Shown: piece after piece, positions 56,940 through 64,000 of the stretch
Position numbering within the stretch: position 1 is the stretch's first letter
Layout: each line of letters opens with the position of its first letter
Source: Rattus norvegicus
Lineage: Eukaryota; Chordata; Mammalia; Rodentia; Muridae
DNA: 64,000 nucleotides
Direction of reading: 5' to 3'
Assembly: GCF_036323735.1 (NCBI RefSeq)
Contig: NC_086026.1
Location: 68,366,039 to 68,430,038 of the forward strand
Made by a program: the position numbers and the translations under genes
The notes under the pieces: model-generated
The model's input: only the letters and a program-made list of their open reading frames with translations
Databases searched by the model: none
What the model was told of the DNA's origin: nothing

Positions 56940-57310
56940 AAAACCGTCTTGCTTATTTTTCAAAAATACGACAGAAAGGCGTGCAGAAAAAAGAATTTAA
57001 ACGGCCTGTAATTCCATCACTTAGACATAACTACTGCTAACATTTCGTGGGATTTACTTTTAGTCTTCATGCATATTTAATTTTGGAATGAAGTGGAGAT
57101 CATACGACTTCCTATAATTTATGCGGCTTCTATTCTGTTTTATTTACAGAGAACCCTATGTTGTAAGTGTGCTCTCGTGCTGACAAATAGTTTTCAAAAA
57201 TTATTTTTTAATGAGTGCATAATGTTTTAGCAAGTGAATTAAGTGTAATCTATTTAACCAGCCTCCGTTTGAACGCTTAATTTGTCCAGTGTTTTGCTAT
57301 CATAACATCG
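56940..57310 (-). mobile_element. Old LINE-like fragment (tentative)
   Basis: 'taatgagtgcataatgtttt' with 'atctatttaaccagcctccg' and 'tgttttgctatcataa' resembles an ancient mammalian LINE 3' segment. The class is uncertain. Confidence 0.38.
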
Positions 57311-57370
57311 ACTTCAGTAAGCGTCCTGCCCAGGATTATGTCTTCAGAATTAATCTCTAGGGGTGGATCT

Positions 57371-57379
57371 GTGTGTGTG

Positions 57380-57460
<81 letters not shown>

Positions 57461-57763
57461 CAGACAGACAGAGTGCATGTATGTGAATGTGAGTAAGAGT
57501 GTGTGTATGTGTGAGTGTGTATGCATGAATGTATACATGAGGGTGTGAGTGTGGAGAGTAAGTGTGTGAGAGTGTGTATGTGTAAGAGCATGTGAGTGTG
57601 TGTATATGTGAGTGTGTATGCATGCATGAGTGTGTGCACAAGTGTGTGCATGAGTGTGTGAGTGTGTGTGAGTGAGTGTGAGAGTGTGTATATGTCATGT
57701 AGTGTACGGGTCTGTGTGTGTGCATGTGCGTGAGTGCGTGCGTGCGTGCGTGTGTGTGTGTGT
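57371..57763. repeat. (GT)n(GA)n(CAGA)n compound microsatellite
   Basis: GT 57371-57410, GA 57411-57438, CAGA to 57472, then GT/GA-rich irregular sequence to 57763. Long antisense His/Ser/Thr frames are artefacts. Confidence 0.96.
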
Positions 57764-58060
57764 GATGTGTCTAGGTGCTTGCCTATACCTGTGGGAAGGT
57801 CAGTGTTTGACATCAGGTGACTTCTCCCATCACTCTCCAAGTTTCCGTTTTGTTGTTTTTTCCACACAGGTCTCTCACTGTACTTGGCTCTCACTAATTC
57901 ATTAACGATTATTAACTGACTGGTAACAAGGTCCTGTGATCTTCCTGTTACAGGGCTGAGCCACAGTGCCCCGTTTCATGTGGGTTCTGGGAATCCACAC
58001 TAGACCTCGTGCTTGAGCAGCGAACACTTTACCCACTGAGCTCTCACCCCAAGCCCCTTT
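57764..58060 (-). mobile_element. B4/RSINE1-type SINE
   Basis: 'ggtctctcactgtacttggc', 'catgtgggttctgggaatcc' and 'ctttacccactgagctctca' are antisense. The GT repeat to the left is its tail. Confidence 0.68.
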
Positions 58061-58214
58061 GGACCCTTTTACAAATATATGTTAAAGATTTCCCAATTTG
58101 ACAAAGGCAAAATGGTGTCTTGATTTAAGACTGTTTGATTATTGGTGGATTTAATTACAGCATTCTTTATAAAATCATATATTTTGGGTGGGGGAAAGAT
58201 TTTTGCAGCCTTTA

Positions 58215-58330
58215 GTTCTCTTTTTTAAAGTAGCCCAGGCTAGCCTCAAGCTCACTATGACATCTAGGCTTGCCTTGAACTCAGAATCCTCTTGCTTATG
58301 CCTCTGGAGTGCCAGAATTGCAGATATTAG
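58215..58330 (-). mobile_element. B1 SINE, old
   Basis: 'agcccaggctagcctcaagc', 'cttgccttgaactcagaatc' and 'ctggagtgccagaattgcag' are antisense B1. Confidence 0.7.
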
Positions 58331-58334
58331 CTTC

Positions 58335-59955
58335 TGAGGTTTAACTCTTAAGAAACCAACTGCAACGGATAAGGAACTTCCTCAGCCACAGTTTCCTGAG
58401 AAGCATTCATTGTGGAAAGTCTACAGACATTACTAATTATCCTTGATGTGGTTAGCCTCATCCAATGACAGTTTTCATAGATGGTGAAATTGTCCACAGA
58501 TTTTTTTCTCTCTCAAGACAATGATGATTTGGTTTTGGAAAAAGCCCTCCCCAAATATTCCTTCATTTTGTGTCAAATATAGATTTTTGCCAAGATCCTG
58601 CACTCCCTCTGTCTGTTTGCTATTTTGTACCCCACCAAAACAAAACAAGACAGGAGTCTTAGCTTCTAGAGATTGATGATTTGGACAGATGTGGACAGAT
58701 AAGACCAGACTAACAAGCCCCCAATGCTAGATATGACACTACACAGTGACGGAAGGCTGCTGAACATGAGCTACGCCAAGCTTGGAGGGCTGGGGAGGGC
58801 TCTTGCACTGAATTTTGGGAAGGAGGACAATTATTCTCAGTGTTCTTGCAGGAATTTTCAAACACTGAGAGCTGACAGGATGGGGGCTGTCTATATTCCT
58901 TGCCCTTGAATATGCAGAGGCTGTTATGAGTGCTGTGATAGCTGGAATGTGCAGAGGAATGCTTCATGATTGCCAAGGTTAGACCACAAAAGGTGACATG
59001 GATTCTTCTTGATGCCCTCAGGCTGCAGATATAAGCGTTGGAGCCACCACACGAGAGTCTGGCCACCCGGCCCTCCTGAACTAGGAAAGTAAAGTGGGGA
59101 CAGAGAGAGCCCTGGGGAGCAACAGTGGTTCTGCTTCCTGTCAGGTCCTTCTAGCCTAGACTCTGGACACACGATGGAGTTATCTCTAGAGGGCTTATCT
59201 AGTCACAGTCAAAGTCTTTTATCCAGGAATAAAGGGATGTGTTCCAAGAACTCGTCATTAGTACATTGCTTCCCTGAGTGAATGAACATTACAGAGCGTA
59301 TTTATGTCAACTAGCACAGCTATGATGTGATGAGGCAATAGAATCCTATGGGTCCACCACTAAGCATGTGCCTTGTCACAGTCCAAAACGACATTATGGA
59401 GTGCATGGCAGTCCTAGAATCTGACCAAGAACTCCCTAACTAACCACAGTGAAGGCTCAGAATCATGAGTGTTCAGGTAATAAAATACTCACGGTTCTAA
59501 ATCACTTGGTTTGAGATTTTTCAATTACCAATAACTGGGGCAGAAGCCATAAGGAGAGAAGCCATTTAGGCCGAGGGGACACCCTGAGAATTTCTCCCTT
59601 AAAGCTTCCATTTATTTTTATGCTATTATCTGTCCACTGTACTCTGACAGTTCCTGTGGCTCTAACTGAACGCCCCTCCCCAAGTTGAGGTAGACATTCC
59701 TGCTTCCTGAACAGTAATGCTGCCTATCCTACCCGAATCTCAAACTTGGTGTATCCTGATGATGTATAGCTCCTGGCCTTAGTGTTTGTGCGCATGGCTG
59801 TACCACGGTCCTAGTTTCCTAGGCTGTTAGTCTTTGTGGTTTCATTGACTGCTTCTTCTAATCCTTCACACCTACCCCCACACACACACACACTCAGGAA
59901 TCCTTTCACCGTACCTTATGCCTGTTATTCAAACAACTTCCCTGTGGGTCTTCAC
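58335..59955. other. Mostly unique sequence
   Basis: No gene was recognised. The stretch at 59475-59555 ('aaaatactcacggttctaaa') may be the end of an old LTR or LINE. The 118-codon minus frame at 58710-59066 has no known domain. Confidence 0.4.
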
Positions 59956-59959
59956 CAGC

Positions 59960-60032
59960 TTCAGCCACTTCACTACTTTATGCAGTTGGGACCAAAGGAC
60001 ACTCAAGGTTGTCCTTTGACCTCCACAAACAT

Positions 60033-60086
<54 letters not shown>
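59960..60086 (+). mobile_element. SINE 3' end plus (AC)n
   Basis: 'aaggacactcaaggttgtcc' and 'tttgacctccacaaacatgc' match a B4A-type 3' end, followed by an AC tract at 60037-60086. Confidence 0.6.
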
Positions 60087-60088
<2 letters not shown>

Positions 60089-60580
60089 CAACTTCCTGTC
60101 AATTTTTTGACAAAGCTGAAATGGCAAAAAGGAGAAACAGGAGAGACATGACTTGTAACTTGAAGAATAGAGAAGGCAGATTCAAAGTTCACAATAGAAT
60201 GCAGCTACGTCTGTATTTCCTGAACACCCCAACGTTGTGTCAGCACGTGTCCTACAGTCCCGAGCAATTGTCACTGGCAGGATCACAGTCCCTGCAAGTC
60301 ACAAGGATGCTCTCTTTTCCTTCTGTGTGGACAGATTAAGGTAGGGCTGAATAAAGATGTGGAGAACACAGGGCTGACTCTGGACAGTGAATGACAGTGA
60401 GGGGCTGGGGACGGTTGGCAATGCAGACCTAGAGGTCTGTCCATGGAATACGAGCAGTGGCGAGTGGGTATGTGGCCTGGGTGGATAGCAGTCAGTGAGC
60501 TGCTCTGAGAAGCTGTGTCAGATTCACCGCTGAGAAGCTCAGACTTGGCTCTCTCCAGGAGACTTTCCATGCTCATCTCC
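60087..60580. other. Unique sequence
   Basis: Nothing recognised. Confidence 0.4.
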
Positions 60581-60584
60581 TTCA

Positions 60585-60800
60585 GTGTACATGTGTGCTT
60601 GTGTGTGCAAGTGTGCACACATGTGCGTGGAGGCTGGAGGTCAATGTCATGTGTCTCAATTGTTCTCCACCTCTCGGTCAGTCTGGAGCTCACGGATTCC
60701 AATCTCTGGTTACCTCCTCAGTAAGAGATTACAGCTGCTGCCATGCGCAGCCTTTTCTGATGAGTCGAACTCAGGTCTTTTTGCCATCTCTCCAAGCCTT
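60585..60800 (-). mobile_element. B4/RSINE1-type SINE
   Basis: 'gcgtggaggctggaggtcaa', 'ttgttctccacctctcggtc' and 'cgaactcaggtctttttgcc' are antisense composite SINE landmarks. Confidence 0.66.
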
Positions 60801-60997
60801 ACTCCTTCCTTTGAAAGTGGGAACTACAAGTTCCCCACTCCCAGCATTCTTCTTCCTCTGCTGGCATTACTGAATTATTGGCAACAGCAGAGCAGGACAG
60901 GGGCAGTCAAGTGGATGGTGTGGGGGAGGTGCGGGAAGTGTCTTGATTTCTAGGATCAGTCATTGGTTCCACAGTGGTGATGCATCCAATTTGAAAA

Positions 60998-61116
<119 letters not shown>

Positions 61117-61119
61117 TTT

Positions 61120-63120
61120 TTTGGTTGAGTTATCGAATAGGACAGGATCAGATCCTGTGAGCCAGGGTGAGCTTGGAAAACGTGCAGATCAGGACAAAGG
61201 GTCTCCTAAAAGTGCCAAGCCTGGGAAGCTTGGGTTTGGCAAGGAATGTTTGGACGGTGTTGAGAACAGTTCCTCTCAGGGCCTTGGCCGCCATGGCTGT
61301 TGGCTTCTTCCAAGAACTCGTCACTGGGGACCTCTTGTGTACATGCTGGCAGGTAGGTCCACCTGTAGAAGAAACTTGCTCTGGGGGTTGAGGTCACTTT
61401 GGAACAAATATCTGCAGTTTATATAGAAATGCCAGTCAATTCCGGGAACACCGTCTGGCACTCAGTGCAGTGGGATGGGCACTGGAGAGATTTGGTATTC
61501 ATTCACCACAGCTGCTAGCTGAGTTTCTTCGGTGTGACAACCTATAAGAGGTTAGGGAAAGGTGGGGGTTGGGAAGGTAATCAGTCCTTGACTTCAAAGA
61601 ATTCACTGTTTGTAAGGGGAGACAGACTAGTAAGTGGTGATTTCAGATGAGTGTGGGCACACAGGGAGGCATCAGGTAAGTAAAACGTCTAACTCAAACC
61701 TGGGCATTCATGTACTTTCTGGCAAGACTCCTGATAATTCACTGAACACAGGAAAGCAATCTGTGCTCCCCAAAGTCAGACCAGAAAGTTTTCTGAACAG
61801 GACCAAAAGGCCCAGATGGTCTTACGAATCTCAAGCTTTAGGGATGTCCATGGTATTTCAGGGAGCAGCCAGCCCAGTAATACAGACTAGGGCAGGAATA
61901 TGCGTGTCTCAGAGTGACTGTGCCACTGAGGTCTCTGATTTAGTGATCCTTGCTGGTGCCATGTCAGTCTACCAGTAGGAGTGATTAAGGAGCTAGACCT
62001 GGTGTCTAATTGTCAAGATGTCTAGACTGACAAACATGGGAAACATGGAACACTGTCTCCTCAATCTCCAGGTGAGAGGCATCCATTAGGTAGAATTCAG
62101 AAGTGTGAAGGCTACTCTTATGGGTCAGCACAGCCTCTTTCCAACTCCTTCTTCTCTCCCTATTATGTTCTCAAGATTCCATGGTTACTAATCTGACTGG
62201 CCAAAATCCAGAACCCTGAGGCCCACATGACTGCACCTGTCGATAAGCTGGGGTGTTACTGCACTTCAAAGGCATCCATCTGCCCATTGCACTTTCTCTT
62301 TCCTTCTTCCTACTTTGATTCCAGGAAGGTCTAAGCCTTTATTGGCCATGCGTTTGCCTTCTGCCTGGATAGAGTGATCAGAGCCAGGCCAGGCTTCCAC
62401 CTCAGCACTGGACTGGCCATGTCTCCCTAACCCTGAACAAGAATGTTGAGGTGTGAGTTAGATCAGTACCTTTTGGAATGAGTACCTACATGTACTAACC
62501 CCAGATTTAGATTTAGATGGAGGGGAATGAAGGACCTCATTTAGACTCCAGCCGTCTAATAGAGTCATCCCTTCCCCAGCTTCTGCGTGCGAGTGCCTAC
62601 CAACAGGCTAATAACAAATGGGGTTTTATCCTTTCACCCCTCTTTATATGGGATCTCAAGGGGCAAGGGATGATTGGCAGGATGGCATTTTAGCCTTCCT
62701 GGGGCCTTGGCTATAATACCATTATGGTATTTGTAATTCTACTGGAACATTAGCTCCAGCCTCTAATGGCCCCCTGTAGAGGGAAAGCCAAGCTTTGTGC
62801 TTATGGGCTTGTTGGACCAAGCCCAAAGTCCTTGGGCTTTTCCTAGACATACTGGCCCAGCATCAGGAAACAGCAGTGAACAGACAGACTGGGCAACTCA
62901 TAGCTCTGGGTGAAAGTAGCAGCCATGTCCTCAGCCTTCCAGGGGCAGACAGCTGTGCCAGGGACTCAGCCTTACCTGAGCAGCAGTACTGCTGCGGGCA
63001 TCTGGCAGGGTTTGCATCAGGTATGCCAACTGGCACTGGGTAGAAAGATGCCTGTGGAGGACAGAGAACATGTAGCTCTTCTTTGGAATGCTCTCGAAGG
63101 GAACCCCCCCTCCCAAAAAA
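61120..63120. other. Unique-sequence block of 2 kb
   Basis: No gene or confident repeat. Open frames are at most 114 codons (61634-61978) without domains. Confidence 0.45.
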
Positions 63121-63124
63121 TGTC

Positions 63125-63260
63125 ATGGACAACTGAATAATGGCCTCCAAAAACGTCTATGTCTTATGTCTCACACCTGAACTTGTGCATGTGCTGTTAT
63201 ACAGGAAAAAAAAAGAGAACTTTACAGAAAATAAAGTTGTAGGTATTAAGAAACATTTCT
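63125..63260 (+). mobile_element. MLT1-type LTR 5' fragment (tentative)
   Basis: 'ctgaataatggcctccaaaa' and 'cacctgaacttgtgcatgtg' match the opening of MLT1/MST LTRs. Confidence 0.48.
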
Positions 63261-63340
63261 ACAAAATGCTCTTGAGTATCCATAATTCCTCAGTGTTTAT
63301 CATCTGGGACATTCCTGGTGTTGATTGTTCATGTGCCTGT

Positions 63341-63342
<2 letters not shown>

Positions 63343-63390
<48 letters not shown>

Positions 63391-63570
63391 TCCCTCTCCC
63401 TCTCCCTCTCCCTCTCCCTCCCTCTCCCTCTCCCTCCCTCTCCCTCTCCCTCTCTCTCTCTCCCATCTCAGTCTCTCTACTTTCTCTCTACTTCCTCCTC
63501 CTTTTCCTCCCCCTCTTCTTCCTCCTCCTCCTCGTTCTCCTCCTGTTACTTCTTCTGTCCCTCTTCCTCT
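63343..63570. repeat. (TC)n / (CCCTCT)n pyrimidine tract
   Basis: Perfect TC to about 63386, then CCCTCT hexamers to about 63460, then C/T-rich sequence. Open frames of Ser/Leu/Pro here are artefacts. Confidence 0.96.
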
Positions 63571-63571
63571 T

Positions 63572-63680
63572 TATGTTGGTTTTGCCTTAGAGCCCACACT
63601 GGTCTTAAACTTACAATCCCCCTGTGTTAGCCTTCCAAGTACTATGGTTACAGGCAATGCCACCACACCCAGTAGCTATC
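63572..63680 (-). mobile_element. B1 SINE fragment
   Basis: 'cccacactggtcttaaactt' and 'gccttccaagtactatggtt' then 'atgccaccacacccagtagc' are antisense B1. Confidence 0.68.
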
Positions 63681-63726
63681 TGTGTTTTCTTAAAGACCAG
63701 TTAGGTGGGATTCCTAAAAGGCAAAC

Positions 63727-63812
63727 CGTGGAATCAGGGACAGAGCCCAGTGCTAAAGCATTTGTCTAGCATGAGCAAGGTCATGGGTTCAATCCTCAGC
63801 ATTGAGAAAAAA
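63727..63812 (+). mobile_element. ID-like SINE, older
   Basis: 'gctaaagcatttgtctagca' with 'ggtcatgggttcaatcctca' and 'gcattgagaaaaaaaa' match a sense ID-type (tRNA-Ala-related) SINE with its A tail. It differs more from consensus than the two antisense ID copies. Confidence 0.7.
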
Positions 63813-64000
63813 AATCCACTACCCCTCAACCAGGCCCCAAAACTGGGGTCTTCACAGGGATACTCCGTAGCCTCTTGTACTCTGGTTGTGAACAAGTGAC
63901 CGCTTCTTGCTTATCCACCACTTTCATAGGTGATATTTGTGATAGCCTTGGTCTCTAGCCTCAGATCAATAGCTTTATGGATGAGATGACTCCTCAGCTG

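Noticed and set aside
57277..57894. 205-codon minus frame with His/Ser/Thr repeats
   Set aside because: It is the antisense reading of the GT/GA microsatellite with a SINE end.

Overview
This window looks like non-coding DNA from a murid rodent, most likely rat (Rattus norvegicus). The case for rat rests on two fresh ID (BC1-derived) SINEs with target-site duplications, on the L1 3' end type, and on the B1/B2/B3/B4 SINE and ORR1/MT LTR background. I found no host protein-coding exon, rRNA, tRNA gene or CRISPR array. All families were recognised by eye, so subfamily names are tentative and boundaries may be off by tens of bases.

Layout. 1-2.5 kb: pyrimidine microsatellite, B1/B4 SINEs and a rodent LTR. 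2.5-4.6 kb: a young, 5'-truncated, dead L1 on the minus strand. 4.6-17.6 kb: mostly unique sequence with scattered SINEs, two MIRs, a MER5A-like fragment and L1 3' ends. 17.8-24.96 kb: an ancient L1M and a cluster of MaLR-type LTRs. 24.96-30.79 kb: the main feature, a young minus-strand L1 with complete ORF1 (357 aa) and ORF2 (1286 aa), a 14-bp target-site duplication, two poly(A) tracts bracketing a 180-bp segment (a 3' transduction), and a shortened 3' UTR. 30.8-35.7 kb: one ancient L1M split by at least eight later events, including a 1.36-kb minisatellite of about 43 units of 32 bp that grew from part of a SINE. 35.85-38.15 kb: remains of a MaLR provirus (internal region plus 3' LTR). 38.5-42.35 kb: ancient L1M pieces, a B4 SINE hit by an ID and by a 475-bp unidentified insertion, and a 540-bp CA/CT tract. 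42-64 kb: unique stretches with compound AC/AG microsatellites, SINEs and a solo LTR with a perfect 5-bp duplication inside a SINE.

The only proteins I support are the two L1 proteins: an RNA-binding chaperone and an endonuclease/reverse transcriptase, which work together in target-primed reverse transcription. Nearly all other open frames come from microsatellites or the minisatellite, or lie antisense to L1. No new cellular system was found. The most informative points are the L1 with its transduced tail, the SINE-born minisatellite and the readable order of nested insertions.
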